Positions 31,136-42,022 of a DNA stretch of 64,000 nucleotides are shown in pieces; position 1 is the first letter of the stretch, and every line of letters starts with the position of its first letter. Below the pieces are notes generated by a model, which did no database searches, was not told the origin of the DNA, and was given only the letters and a program-made list of their open reading frames with translations. Source of the DNA: Erinaceus europaeus (lineage: Eukaryota > Chordata > Mammalia > Eulipotyphla > Erinaceidae); NCBI RefSeq assembly GCF_950295315.1, contig NC_080171.1, positions 97,888,445 through 97,952,444 of the forward strand, in the 5' to 3' direction. The position numbers and the translations under genes were made by a program.

Positions 31136-31805
31136 ATGAAAATAATGTTTGTGTCATTAAACAGGACTGCAACTTCCCAGGCAGGTCCCCTACCTCGGGT
31201 TTGTGAAGTAGGGACAGATGTCACAGCTGCACTCTCTGATGAGTAACGAGACCACACGAGGCTGAGCGGACAGGAGGGTATGAGTGGGGGCTTGGCACCA
31301 CACCACACCACGGGTTCACCTTGAGCAAATGACTTAATCTCTCTGGGTCTTTGGCTTGTCTTAAATGGGCACAAGGTGTTAGGTCTTTAAATGAGAGACT
31401 ATAGAATATTTTCCCTAGTGCTTTCATTCCCTAGTGCTTTCATTCTGAACTACAAGACCCCATTCATCCTGATGCCAAAAACGGAACCCAGACAGAGGTG
31501 GCCAGATCTGAGACTTCTCAGTCATTTCTGGTAGAACAATTTTTTCACCTTCATAGCTTTGTCTGTTTTTTTTTTTTCTTTCTTTTAAACCACCTGACCT
31601 TCTAATTGGTGCTAAGATACAGGCTTTACACAGAGCCCTTGCCTAATGGACCTCCTCTCTGTGTCTCTGTGCTGGTCTCTGTTTCTCTGTTTTCTGTCTT
31701 TCTCTCTCTCTCTTTCATCTCTCATCCTATGAATCCTACTGAAGCAGCCTGAGACAAGGGGGAAATGTGTGTCCTCCATACAATTTTTCAAAATGCTCTC
31801 CTAGT
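31136..31805. other. Unique sequence with MIR-like relic
   Basis: About 31300-31370 (GGGTTCACCTTGAGCAAATG, CTTAATCTCTCTGGGTC) follows the plus-strand MIR core. A CT-rich tract lies near 31690-31720. No gene. Confidence 0.5.
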
Positions 31806-32330
31806 TTTTCAACCCATTATTTATCTATTTATTTTGATGATTTGTGCTGGCTGCATATTTTTAGGACTCTCAGACCACTTTGTATTCAGATAGAGGGAGA
31901 GACACCATAGCAGAGCTCCTTCCAGTGCCAAAGCACTTCCACGTGGCACTGGGGTTAGAACCTAGAGCACCTGGGAGTCGGGCTGTAGCGCAGCAGGTTA
32001 AGCGCAGGTGGCGCAAAGCACAAGGACCGGCATAAGGATCCCGGTTCGAACCCCGGCTCCCCACCTGCAGGGGAGTCGCTTCACAGGCGGTGAAGCAGGT
32101 CTGCAGGTGTCTATCTTTCTCTCCTCCTCTCTGTCTTCCCCTCCTGTCTCCATTTCTCTCTGTCCTATCCAACAACGACAACAACAATAATAACTACAAC
32201 AATAAAACAACAAGGGCAACAAAAGGGAATAAATAAATAAAATAAATTTAAAAAAATTAAAAAAAAAAGAACCTAGAGCACCTGTATGGCAAAACAGGCG
32301 CCCTGCTCGACTATTCCTCCAGGCCCCAGA
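31806..32330 (-). mobile_element. SINE-E, minus strand, split by SINE-A
   Basis: TTTATTTTGATGATTTGTGC, GAGACACCATAGCAGAGCTC, GTGCCAAAGCACTTCCACG and, after the inserted SINE-A, CAGGCGCCCTGCTCGAC ending TCCTCCAGGCCCC. Confidence 0.7.
31957..32283 (+). mobile_element. SINE-A, plus strand, best complete copy, with TSD
   Basis: The perfect 16-bp TSD AGAACCTAGAGCACCT lies at 31957-31972 and 32268-32283. The head starts GGGAGTCGGGC and the A box is TGTAGCGCAGCAGGTTAAG. The B box GGTTCGAACCCC is canonical. The 7-bp acceptor-like stem GGGAGTC/GGCTCCC can pair. The tail has AATAAATAAATAAAATAAAT. It is the closest to an intact pol III unit in the window. Confidence 0.95.
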
Positions 32331-32429
32331 TGACAAGAATATTAATAAAAGCCACATAGCCCACCCTGTGACTAGGTATGAATCCTCTGAGCCCAGTCTA
32401 TTTTTTGAAGACAACTAATGGTGTGGGAT

Positions 32430-32642
32430 TTTTTTTTGTTATTTTATTTGTTTACTTATTTATTAGATAGAGACAGAGAGAAATTGAGAGAGAAGGGAGA
32501 GATATAGGTAGAGAGAAAAAGAGACACCTGCAGCACTGCCCCACCACTTGTAAAGTTTCCCTCCTGCAGGTGGGGAATGTTGACTCCAACCTGGCCACAT
32601 GGTAACATATGTGCTCCACCAGATATACCACCACCCAGCCCC
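32430..32642 (-). mobile_element. SINE-B, minus strand
   Basis: TTTATTAGATAGAGACAGAG, CCTGCAGCACTGCCCCACC, ACTTGTAAAGTTTCCCTC and a head to CACCACCCAGCCCC. Confidence 0.85.
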
Positions 32643-33815
32643 ATCCCAGGTTGTTTGCTGACTCTCACTTGAGGAATCTTGAGGTTGCTCCTTGCACAAT
32701 CATGCAGGGTCTCAAACCTTAAAATTTTGATATATATATATATGTATTTATCACAGGCTTTTTTTTGGAGGTAGGGGTGTCGGACAGGGAGAAGTCTTTT
32801 TTGATCTTTGAATCTATTACTTCTGTTGATCATTGGGTTATTGGTGCCTCCTTGTATTTTGTACCCAAGACAAGTGTCACCTCTGCCTCATAACCCAGGC
32901 AGGACTGCTCCTTGGCACCCTCTCTGCTCTTCCCTGTCCCCTTGTCTCTGCCTTTGGCCTCCTGCTCTCACACGAGGCTTCTGGGAGTGGCATCCTATGT
33001 GAAACCACTCTAGGGGGCTCTGCTTTGGAACTGCCCAACCCTTCTTTGGGGAGGTGGGAATCTTTGTCCACAGGCCTCCCCACTCCACCTAGTGTCATGT
33101 AAAAGAATGAAACCCATGAGCCTCCCTGGTCCTGAAGCAGGTTAGAGGATTCCCTAAGGCCCTTGGGGCCATGCGGACAGAAGCCCTGAGCTGGGGAGGG
33201 CAGCCTCTGCACAAAAGGTCTGAGAGTTCCACCCGGGGAGAGGGGATCGATGGCTTTATTGCTGAGACTTCATTTGAAGGAAGTGAAACGAAAGCTTCAT
33301 GAGAAATATGATTATTGTAAAATGCTTAAGCCTCTGCCTGAGGCCTGAACCCTCCTCGCTTCACCCCTATCTGAGGTAGCAGGAGCCACCATGGCCTCCT
33401 CTAATTGGAATGGATTTCAGCAGTGCAATAAAAGCAGCCACCTGGATGTGGGGACTTGTCGCTCAGAGCTGCCCCCAGGCCAGCTGATGAATGTGGGGTT
33501 TTGGCAGAATGCTCCCCTCCTGACCTCTGACTCCCAGGTGCCCCCCTCCAGTGGACCATCCTACTGGTGACAGTGATGATATTCATAAGAGCGGCTGATT
33601 GTTGAGGGAGCACTGGCTATGTACCTGATCCTGAGCACGGCATTTGGCAGGCCCTGTCTCAGTGAGGAAGCCGGTCCCTCATCCCCACAAAATTGTTGCA
33701 TAACAAACCACCCCCAGACTCAACTGCTTACAATATCCCCCATTCTATTTTGGGGGGGTGAGGGAGGAGCATTGATGGGGTCTCAAGCTACAGGCTTTCA
33801 ATGCTCTCTGCCAAC
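32643..33815. other. Unique 1.2 kb, possible CNE
   Basis: No SINE or L1. A short TA run lies at 32732-32742. The block 33235-33340 (GATGGCTTTATTGCTGAG, GAAATATGATTATTGTAAAA) is complex and repeat-free. Frames at 32877-33212 (minus) and 32833-33102 (plus) overlap on opposite strands and are not convincing. MIR-like traces are near 33605-33670. Confidence 0.45.
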
Positions 33816-33968
33816 TTTTTAATTCAGAGAAAGAGCAGATGGACAGAGTCACCACAGCACCACAGCTTCCCTTGCAGTCACACCACCAGTGTGAGGCCTG
33901 GGGCTTGAATCTGGGCTATGCTCATGACAAAGAGGTGTCCTATTCAGTGAGTTATTTCTCTGGACCTT
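33816..33968 (-). mobile_element. SINE-E, minus strand
   Basis: AATTCAGAGAAAGAGCAGAT, GAGTCACCACAGCACCAC, GGGGCTTGAATCTGGGC and AGTGAGTTATTTCTCTGG. Confidence 0.7.
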
Positions 33969-33984
33969 TTCTAAAAATAAATTC

Positions 33985-34039
<55 letters not shown>

Positions 34040-34147
34040 GAACACTGCTCTGCTCTGGTTTATGGTGGTACCAGGGATTGAACCTGTGACCCCTTAGGGT
34101 CCCAGGCATGGATGTCTGATGTGACACTTCTGCACTGTCTTCTGAGC
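33969..34147 (-). mobile_element. SINE-C with expanded GA run, minus strand
   Basis: Contains (GA)24 at 33988-34035, ACACTGCTCTGCTCTGGTTT and GGGATTGAACCTGTGACCCC. The head is diverged. Confidence 0.8.
33988..34035. repeat. (GA)24 microsatellite
   Basis: Perfect 48-bp GA run inside SINE-C. Confidence 0.95.
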
Positions 34148-34344
34148 ACTTGATGAATGTTAATCAATGAATTAGAAGTCTTTATTCACATAGACCTGAG
34201 GTTTAACCGGAAGTTGGCTGATCTGGTCTGGGCTTAGCTGGGGTCTCTGAGATTCTTATGCTCCATCTTTTCTGGGGGTGAGAGCCTAGCCTGGGTACAG
34301 TCTTTTCATGGCTGGCAGAGGCACCTGAGAAGTGAAAGAACCAA

Positions 34345-34805
34345 CCAACCAACCTTTACTTTGTGTTTTCCCTTTCTGTTCTTGTTGTCTTAAGTTCTGC
34401 TTGTAAGTGAGGCCATTTTGCAGCCATCCTTCTCTTTTTGGGCTTATCTCACTTAGCATGATTCCTCCCAGCTCTGTCCAAGATGAGATGAATGTGACTA
34501 TGAATACACTGCTTCTGGTAGTCATCTTTTTCCCATTGTTGTTGCTGCTGCTATTGTTGTTGGATAGGGCATAGAGAAATTGAGAGAGGAGGGGAAGACA
34601 GAGGGGGAGAGAAAGAGAGACACTTGCAGACCTGCTTCACCGCTTGTGAAGAGACCCCTCTGCAGGTGGGGAGCAGGGGCTTAAACTGGGATCCTTGTGC
34701 CAGTCCTTGCACTTTGCACTATGTGTGCTTGAGCCGGTGTGCCACCACCTGACTCCTGACTTCATAATTTTTAACAGCTGAGAAGTATTCCAGTGTCTCT
34801 GAGGT
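34345..34805 (-). mobile_element. L1 ORF2 C-terminal fragment, minus strand, split by SINE-A
   Basis: The complement of 34345-34524 encodes the last part of ORF2p (GGCTTATCTCACTTAGCATG is its plus-strand signature). It resumes at 34757-34805 (TTTTTAACAGCTGAGAAGTA, antisense of the YYSA.KN region). Confidence 0.78.
34525..34757 (-). mobile_element. SINE-A inside L1, minus strand
   Basis: CCATTGTTGTTGCTGCTGC, GTTGTTGGATAGGGCATAG, CTGCTTCACCGCTTGTGAAG and the head CCACCACCTGACTCC. The tail is short. Diverged B box GGCTTAAACTGGGATCC. Confidence 0.88.
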
Positions 34806-35724
34806 AGTGCCGAATACCATCCCAATTTTCACCAGATGTGAACTCTGGAAAAAAAGGCTAGTAGCTCCTGGGGGTTGAGGGGTGAGACACCCTCTTGAAT
34901 TACCCTCATTATACCTTCATTCTGCTCAAGGAGGGGACATCTGGCTTCCCCAGCTGCTGAAGGCAAAGTCAGGATTCAAACTCAATTCCTGACACGGAGT
35001 TTCCCAGGTCCTAGGACCTCAGACTGAGTGCTAAGACTCACTTAGTCCAGTGGCACCCTGGGCTCTCTCACCTGTTCTACCTCCCTGTTTTAATCCTTGG
35101 AGCTGAGTTCCACAAGCTGTGTTGCCTTCCCCCTTCCCCTCTCCCCCCATGCCCAGCCCAAGCTGCTTTCCCCTGAGGGCCCTGACCCCTTCCCTGGGGG
35201 TCCCCAGAGCCCTAGGTCAGTGACACCTGTGCTCACAAGCCCATGGCTGTGAGGTCTGGCAGTGAGGGAGGGGCACAGACTCTCACCTGACTTCTTAAAG
35301 CTCAGATTATTTCTTTATTACGCATGTAATACATGCTCGTTGCGGGAGAATTAGAAAATAAGTGCAACCAGTTTAGAGGCATCGCCGCTCATTAGGGGCA
35401 TAAACACAAATGGCTTTATTTTTTCCAATAACTGCCACCAGCCCTGCTCTCTCTAAACCATCTCCCAGCAAGGCCTGCTGGGTGGCAGGTCCATAAATGA
35501 TATCCCAGTACAGTTCCATAACTTTCCACTTGGGCTTATTAAGGCTGACTTGTTTTGGCTAAGACTCAGCTCTGCATGGTTTAAAACTCTGAACCTACAT
35601 ACTCTGAACTGTCCTCCTTTGTCCTGCTCACCACCCAGCCCCTGCACAGGCTGGTCCGCAAAGTTGCTGCTCTGGGTGGGAGGGCCAGGTCCCACTTGCT
35701 CCCCTCCCCCACAACCCCTCAAAT
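34806..35724. other. Unique sequence with old repeat traces
   Basis: About 34890-35005 looks like minus-strand MIR (TTCATTCTGCTCAAGGAGG, AAAGTCAGGATTCAAACTCA). The stretch 35305-35430 (TTACGCATGTAATACATGCT, AGAATTAGAAAATAAGTG) is either a conserved element or an ancient interspersed repeat; I cannot decide. No gene. Confidence 0.4.
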
Positions 35725-36170
35725 GGGTGCCATTATTACCCCTGTTTTAGAGATGATAAAAAGAGGTTCTGCTCCAATTCCATCAGCACCCAGAGAGAGA
35801 AGAGGAAAAGAGGAAGCATATTCGGAATAAGTGTGGGTGTGACTAGGGAGGGAAGAGAGGGCAGAACCATAAGGGGAAAAAAAAAAAGCCAAATATCTAT
35901 ACAGACAGGTAGTTATAGAGATAATGGTCAACGCATGTCTATAAACTTGGGAGGAGTGCTGTAGCTTCAGTGGAGGGAATGGGGATACAGAGCTCTAGTG
36001 GTGGGAATGATGCAGAATTGTACTCTGTTGTCTTGTAATATTGTAGTCAATATTAAGTCATTAATAAAATAAAAGAAATGAGACTCTTCTTAAACAAATA
36101 CAAAAAAAAAAAAAAAGGAGGCTCTGAGGGTTGGGCTGATGTGCCCCAGGCCCCAGGCCCCAGTCTCTTT
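35725..36170 (-). repeat. MIR relic, minus strand, split by L1u
   Basis: TGCCATTATTACCCCTGTTT and AGAGATGATAAAAAGAGG precede the L1u. GGAGGCTCTGAGGGTTGG and GCCCCAGGCC follow it. This is the antisense MIR core with the insertion in the middle. Confidence 0.6.
35770..36104 (+). mobile_element. L1u (older 3' end), plus strand
   Basis: It starts near CATCAGCACCCAGAGAGAG and contains GCTTCAGTGGAGGGAATGG and AATATTAAGTCATTAATAAA, then an A-rich tail. A likely degraded TSD (AAAGAGGTTCTG / AAAGGAGGCTCTG) flanks it. 5'-truncated. Confidence 0.82.
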
Positions 36171-37330
36171 AGCTCATAGCTGAGGATTATTCAGTTGTTC
36201 CCTATTGAGTACCTTCCATCTGTTCTCTAGTCAGAGCCCCTGTCCCTACACTCAGCAAGGTACACACTGTGAATCACAGGGTCAGTAAAGGAACAAGAGC
36301 AAAGAGTACACTTGTAACTCCAGACAAATGTTATTTTAGGACTGCTTCTGGGTTCTGGAAACCTAGCATGAGTATCCCCATTCTCCAGATGAGGAAATTG
36401 AGTCCTCTGGTGAGCATGGAAGCCCCCTTAGTGCCGCTCCTGCCCCTGCCTGGCCTTGGCAGTGGTGCTAGAGGCAGAGCAGGGAAGGAGCTGGCTGCTG
36501 GGCAGGCAATTCTTACCTCTGTTTTTTCCTTCCCTTCTCTCTTAGTCCCCATCCCGAAGGTAAAAAGTTCACGCGGGCAGCCATCTGTCGCAGGCTGTCA
36601 GGCGGCCGTGTAATCTCTCTGTGGTTTTATTACTTAAAAACGGTGCCACGTCCAGACTGGGGAATTTTCCAAGGTGTTTGAGGCTGCCACAGGCCCCATT
36701 TATATTGTGCTTGAGTTTCCTTCCCAGTCTCCTTGAGACAAGTGACCAGCAGGCCCTGCTGCTGCGAAGGCCGTATCAGTCATTTGCCAACGGGAGTCAG
36801 GCCGTGAATTATCAGGGGGTGGCGTGGTAGGGAGTGAGGGCTGGGGGCGCATGGTGACAGTAAACATGTCCCAGGAATGTGTCCCCCATCACTCATGGCC
36901 AGATAGCAAATCTAGGCCCACTCGCGGCCCCATCTCTAAATCTCGCCTGACCTGTGAGAGAACTGGAGGTGACTTTCAAGCGAGTCTGTGGGGGAACTTG
37001 AACAAGAACTTGATGGCCTTGAATGTGCTTTGCTGGGTGGGGCCATCCCCTGCCCTGGGCCTTAGGGAAACACAGACCTTACCTTTAATTAATTCAGTTT
37101 TTATTGATGCTTTTGCTCCACAAAATTATGCTAGTGACCATCAGCTGGTGAAATGGATTCAGGCTTTGAACTGCTTATAAGATACAAAATGAGGGCTTTT
37201 GTTTTGGGGGCAGTGAGGATTCCTATCTGTTGCCTCTTTTCTGTGGTCTCTTGTCACCTTGCTCCAGCTTGAGTCCATCTGCTGAGTCACCTCCTTATTG
37301 GGTCTGGGACTTAAGGGACTCACCAAGGAA
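36171..37330. other. Unique 1.2 kb, possible CNEs
   Basis: No young repeat. The blocks 36590-36720 (CTCTCTGTGGTTTTATTACT) and 37080-37160 (CTTTAATTAATTCAGTTTTT) are AT-rich and complex. A MIR trace is near 36370-36420. No gene is supported by the frames at 36269-36613 and 36824-37180. Confidence 0.4.
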
Positions 37331-37480
37331 TTTTGAGAGAGGGCTGATGAAAAGCTCACTTGGATAGACCATTGCTTTGCCATGTGCACAACCCCAGGTT
37401 TGAATGTGGCCCCCACCACACTATAGGACACTTCAGTGCCAGGGTCTCTTTCACATTCTCTGCCTCTCTATTAAAAAAAA
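37331..37480 (+). mobile_element. SINE-E, plus strand
   Basis: AAAAGCTCACTTGGATAGAC, CATTGCTTTGCCATGTGCAC, B box GGTTTGAATGTGG and TTCTCTGCCTCTCTATTAAA. Confidence 0.75.
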
Positions 37481-37493
37481 AAGTGTGTGTGTG

Positions 37494-37790
37494 TGGGGAG
37501 TTGGTCGGTAGTGTAGTGGGTTAAGCGCAGGTGGCACAAAGTGCAAGGACAGGTGTAAGGATTCTAATTCAAGCCCCTGGCTTCTCACCTGCTGGGGAGT
37601 CGCTTCACAGGCAGTGAAGCAGGTCTGCAGGTATCTATCTTTCTCTCCCCCCTCTCTGTCTTCCCCTACTCTCTCCATTTCTCTCTGTCCTATCCAACAC
37701 AATGACATGAATAACAACAATAATAACTACAACAATAAAACAACAGGGCAACAGAAGGGAATAAATAAATTAATTAATTTAAAAAAAAGG
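37494..37790 (+). mobile_element. SINE-A, plus strand
   Basis: GGGGAGTTGGTCGGTAGTG, GCGCAGGTGGCACAAAGTGC, GCAGTGAAGCAGGTCTGCAG and the tail GGGAATAAATAAATTAATTA. The B box has decayed to AATTCAAGCCC. It lies behind a short GT run. Confidence 0.9.
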
Positions 37791-37904
37791 TGACTATGTC
37801 TGAGGACAGAACCGGAGAAATGTCTCTTCTTCAGGACAGCTGCATGGTGCCAGACTGCCCTGGGCACTTACCCACAAGTTTCATTTCAACTTTAAAGCAG
37901 CCCC

Positions 37905-38263
37905 AGTGGGAGTAGTATTTTTATTTTATTCTATTTTATTTTATTTTTTTGCTTCAAGGTTTATCGTTAGGGCTCGGTGCCTGCACTACAAATCCACTGC
38001 TCCTGGATGCCATCTTGTTTCCATTGTTGTTGTTGTTACTGCTATTGTTGGATAGGACAGAGAGAAATCAATAGAGGAGGGGAAGACAAAGAATGGGAGT
38101 GGAAGATAGGCACCTGCAGACCTGCTTCATTGCTTGTGAAGCGACTCCCCTGCAGGTGGGGAACTGGGGACTCGAACCAGGATCCCTGTGCCAGTCCCTG
38201 CACTTCATACCATGTACATTCAACTTGGTGCGCTACCACCCAGCCCCCTGGTGGGGGTACTAT
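37905..38263 (-). mobile_element. SINE-A with long tail, minus strand, with TSD
   Basis: The degraded TSD GTGGGAGTAGTATT / GTGGGGGTACTATT lies at about 37906 and 38250. Inside are a T-rich tail, TCAAGGTTTATCGTTAGGGC, CACTGCTCCTGGATGCCATC, the body and a head ending CCACCCAGCCCCC. Confidence 0.88.
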
Positions 38264-38324
38264 TACTGCTCCATTTTACAGAGAAAGACTCAGGAGTATA
38301 GTGAGATTTAAGGAAGCGTCAGAG

Positions 38325-38635
38325 GGAAGCTGGGTAGTGGTGTATCAGTAGAGCACAGATGTTACCATACCTGAAGGCTTGGGCTCAAGCCTCTGGCCCC
38401 TGCCTGCAGGGGGAAGCTTCACAATTGGTGGAGCAGTGCTGCAGGTGTTTCTTCTCCTCTCTCCCTCTCCATCTCTCTCTGTTTCTCACCTTCTATGAAA
38501 AAAAAATGATGGCCAGGAATGGTGGAATTGTACAGGTACCAAGTCCAACATAATCCTGTTAATTACAACCAACAACAAAGAGAGAGAGACAGAGACAGAG
38601 AGATAGACAGAGAGAGAGAGAGAGAGAGAGAGAGG
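38325..38635 (+). mobile_element. SINE-B with long tail, plus strand
   Basis: AGCTGGGTAGTGGTGTATCA, GGCTCAAGCCTCTGGCCCC, TGGAGCAGTGCTGCAGGTG, then the long-tail segment CCAGGAATGGTGGAATTG and a GA microsatellite at 38581-38634. Confidence 0.85.
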
Positions 38636-38715
38636 CAAAAGTTGTCAGAGCTCATCCTATTAGTGAGTGTTAGAATTGAAACTCAAATCCAGGTGTGAGG
38701 TCTGGCCTAACCTAA

Positions 38716-38972
38716 CGTCCTATAGGAGGAGGGTTCTGGTTGCTTCCTACAGTCTGTGATTGGGGACTAGGAACCCAAAAGCTCAAGGGCCCTATTTCCC
38801 TGTTGCCATGATTTAAGTACTGGTGCTTCATCTGGCCTTCCAGCCCTATCCCTCCAATCCCCCAATGGTAAAGAGCCAATCAATATGCTGACATGGGACA
38901 GAGATTGGGGGAAAAAAAAAAGCCCTTGGAAAATTTTCTTTTCTTTTTCCTATCTCCTTGCTCCCCCATCCC
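38716..38972. other. Unique sequence
   Basis: Nothing recognised. Ends before a long-tail SINE. Confidence 0.4.
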
Positions 38973-39190
38973 CATTTTACCAGGGTTATCATTGCGACTT
39001 GGTGCTGCATGACCCCACCATACCCAGTGGCCATTTTTTCTTTCTATTTGATAGAAGATGAGAGAGAGAGAGAGAAGAAACACCTCCAGCTCTGCTCCAC
39101 TGCTTGTGTAGCTGCCGCCCTGCAAGTGTAGTATAGAGGCTTGAGCCTGGGTCCTTGTGCACAGTGACGTGAGCCCCCACCTAGCTCCTT
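38973..39190 (-). mobile_element. SINE-B with long tail, minus strand
   Basis: TACCAGGGTTATCATTGCGA, TTTCTATTTGATAGAAGATG, CTCTGCTCCACTGCTTGTG, GGCTTGAGCCTGGGTCC and a head to CCCCCACCTAGCTCC. Confidence 0.82.
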
Positions 39191-39615
39191 GTCTTTTTCT
39201 TTCTTAACTGTCTCTGTATTTTCCTCTGCCTCTTGTTCATTTTGTTTCCCATCTCCTGGCTTCCAACTTTGCGCCGTAACACATGGCTTCCCTCCTCTGA
39301 GCCTCAGTCTCCCGGTCTGCATCCTAGAGATTACAGTGCCCTGCTGGAAGGATCCAGGGAGTAGGTGGCTAGCTGGTCCTGATTTTCCTGGGACTTTGCT
39401 GATTTTAGTATTGAAAGTCCTGCATCTTGGGAAATCCTCCTAGACCCAACAAGCTAACAAATAGATGCTATGGGTTTCTCTGTAGAAGACCGGGGCTCTA
39501 GTGCTGTATTCTCCAGCACTTCCTGCTCTGTCTTAATCCTCACCAACCTTCTTGGTTCCTCTGTACCTTTCCTACCCTAAACACTCTATTTTTCTCTTCT
39601 CTGCTTGTCTCCTAA
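39191..39615. other. Unique sequence
   Basis: No repeat or gene recognised; CT-rich first half. Confidence 0.4.
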
Positions 39616-39653
39616 TTTTCTCTTTCAAAATTATTTTGTTTATGTAATGAAAG

Positions 39654-39694
<41 letters not shown>

Positions 39695-39797
39695 ACCAGA
39701 GCACTGCTCAGCTCTGGTTTATGGTGGTGTTGGGGATTGAACCTGAGACCTCAGAGCCTCTTTGCATAACCATTATGCTATCTCCCCAGTTCCCTAG
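39616..39797 (-). mobile_element. SINE-C with GA run, minus strand
   Basis: A (GA)n run at 39657-39692, AGAGCACTGCTCAGCTCTGG, GGGATTGAACCTGAGACC and TTTGCATAACCATTATGCTA. Confidence 0.87.
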
Positions 39798-40845
39798 CCT
39801 GTTTATTTTCAGTGACTCCCCTCTGTTCTAAGCAGAGTATGTGTTCCTTGCCATAATCTGGAAGGTCACTGGAGATACCTGCCATGCCCCTACACACTGA
39901 CCCCTGGGATCTCTATCCTCATGTTCATTTTACACTGAGGGTTGGAAGGTCAGAGACTCAGAGGCATCAAGAGGCACAGAATGTGGCCTGGGCAGCTCAC
40001 CTGGATGGGGCAGGGGCCTGTACAACCTCCCTGCCAGCAGCCTTAGCCTGTCTGCTCTCAGACAAGGACTTACTCCTTCAAAGATAATTTATGGGCTGAT
40101 ACCTCATTGCACATGGTAATAGCTTGTGCTTAAATAATAATAAGCTTGATTGCCGTGCAGTCGTTAAACTTTTTTTTCCCCCCCATTCAGTTTAACTGAC
40201 CATTTTGTGTGCAGTTTGGAAGAAGGGGGGAGACAGAGCCCGGTCATTATCCCGAGCTTGAAATGGGAGTTAATTTCTAATGAAGGTATAATTTTATTCC
40301 AATGATTTTACATTTAATTAACTAAAGCTACAAGTAATTTGAAATGATACGGTATCTGGGCCTCAGTTTGGGGATCAGAGAGGGCGGAGAAGGGAAGCTG
40401 AGGTCAGGGGATAGGGAACAGAGGGGCAAGAGGCGTCTAGGGAGGATGGTGGATGAGGGACAGGGACCCACAGAAGGGGACTTTGTGCCAAGCAGTGGCT
40501 GGTATCCGGGCTCCAGACTGGACACCTGAGACCATTGCCTCTTGAATCCTGTCTCCAACCCTTTGTGGTGGGAAGAACCCTTCTTCCCATTTGACAATTG
40601 GGGAAAGAGAGGCTCAGGGAAATGGAGGAGTGTGCTGTGCTTTGGTCTGCCCATTCTTCCCCTGCCCTCCCTGTTCAGGAGACAGCAGCCCCATGTCCCC
40701 ACCTTCTCTTCTCCTCACTCCATCCTAGCGGGTCTCATGTTGCTCTAACCCCTTGTACTCTTGACTTAGACCAAAGACTTCTTTCTCTGGACTCTTTATA
40801 CTAGGGCATAAGATAATCAAACAATGACCTTTTAGTGGACAAAGA
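39798..40845. other. MIR traces and a candidate conserved noncoding element
   Basis: About 39905-40000 and 40560-40640 resemble decayed minus-strand MIR. The part 40082-40350 is repeat-free and AT-rich (AAATAATAATAAGCTTGATT, GAGTTAATTTCTAATGAAGG, CATTTAATTAACTAAAGC), with several homeodomain-type cores. The frame at 40328-40702 (minus) has no recognisable domain. Confidence 0.45.
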
Positions 40846-41334
40846 TTAAGATTTATTTTCTTCTTCATCTAAGTACATCTGAAGAAGGCAGTTGGATGAA
40901 CTCTGTATCCGTCACAACCATGTTACCATCACCTAGAGGAAGCACCAGGAAGACTGCCTTGCTCCTCCTCCTAATCAGAATCCACCCAAATAACCACTGA
41001 GGATCTCTATCACCACATATTCCTTGGTTCTATTTTGATTTTACCTAAGAATCAAATAGCAGACATCTGTTCTGGTTTCTTTCACTCAGCATGACGTTTC
41101 AAAACTGATCCAAGCTGTACATCATGGGAATTTGTTTCTTTTGCAATGTTACATAGAACTTCACTGTATGAACTACTGTGATTTACTTACTTTTCTTGTT
41201 GGTAGGCATTTGTGATGCCTCCATAATTTGGGGTTACTATGGACACTGCTGCTATGAACAATCTTGTGTTTTTTTATTTATTTTTTTTTGGTAGAGAAAT
41301 TTTCCTTTCTTTTGGGTATAGTCAGGGATGAAAT

Positions 41335-41527
41335 TTTTAAAAATCTTTTATTTGTTTATTAGATAGAGACAGAAAGATGTCAAGGAGGAAAGAGTAGATG
41401 GAGAGAGAGAGAGAGAGAGAGAGGGAGAGAAACTTGCAGCACTGCTTTACCTGCAAGTGGAACCTGGGGGCTTGAACCCTGGTCCATGTTAATGTGTGCA
41501 CTCAACTAGGTTCACTACTACCTGGGA
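41335..41527 (-). mobile_element. SINE-B, minus strand
   Basis: ATTAGATAGAGACAGAAAG, a (GA)n run at 41400-41422, TTGCAGCACTGCTTTACC and a head to CACTACTACCTGGG. Confidence 0.82.
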
Positions 41528-41574
41528 TTTCTTGATCATCTATTTCTGTCATCTTTCTGTCTTTGTCCTCTCTC

Positions 41575-41876
41575 TTTCACCCCCCTTTTTTTGCTGTCAG
41601 CATTTTTCTGGGGCTTTGTGCCTTTATAGTCTCACTGATGTTAACACCCATGCATATACACACTTCTCTCTTCCCCTCCCCCATCTTTGTCTCTGTGATT
41701 CCAGATGTGAATGAAAGACAGAGAGAGACACAGAGAGAAGACCTACTAAAGCATGGATTCACCACTTGTGAAGTTTCTCCTTTACGTGTTTCTCCCATGT
41801 GGTGGTCAGGGACTTGTACCTGGATCATCCAACCTGGGTGAAGTGTGCACTTCACAGGATAAGTGATCTCCTGGCC
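41575..41876 (-). mobile_element. Diverged long-tail SINE-B, minus strand
   Basis: GTCAGCATTTTTCTGGGGC, GATTCACCACTTGTGAAG, ACTTGTACCTGGATCATCC and TAAGTGATCTCCTGGCC. It is older than its neighbours and carries an internal expansion of 40-50 bp. Confidence 0.6.
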
Positions 41877-41966
41877 ACCTCTGCTCTCTGTTTCTCTAGT
41901 ACATACTGCCAAACTATTTTCCAAAGTAGTTCCTTTCATTAATCTGGGAGAGGTCTAGTGATATGT

Positions 41967-41969
41967 ACA

Positions 41970-42020
<51 letters not shown>
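41967..42020. repeat. (CA)n microsatellite
   Basis: CA run with one TACA interruption near its start. Confidence 0.95.

Positions 42021-42022
<2 letters not shown>

Larger units (their letters stand above)
37865..38715 (-). repeat. MIR relic, minus strand, split by two SINEs
   Basis: Pieces are at 37865-37920 (ACTTTAAAGCAGCCCCAG), 38264-38320 (TCCATTTTACAGAGAAAGAC) and 38636-38715 (GTGTTAGAATTGAAACTCAA). Read together they give the antisense MIR order. Confidence 0.6.

Noticed and set aside
31973..32062. tRNA gene
   Set aside because: The head has A and B boxes but belongs to a SINE with body, tail and TSD; it is not a functional tRNA.
31870..32187. Recurring DRTERNG...GGEKDRHLQTCF-like peptide, which looks like a protein family (also 24889, 25488, 53344 and others)
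   Set aside because: It is the translation of the SINE-A body; every copy falls inside a SINE with tRNA-like head and tail.
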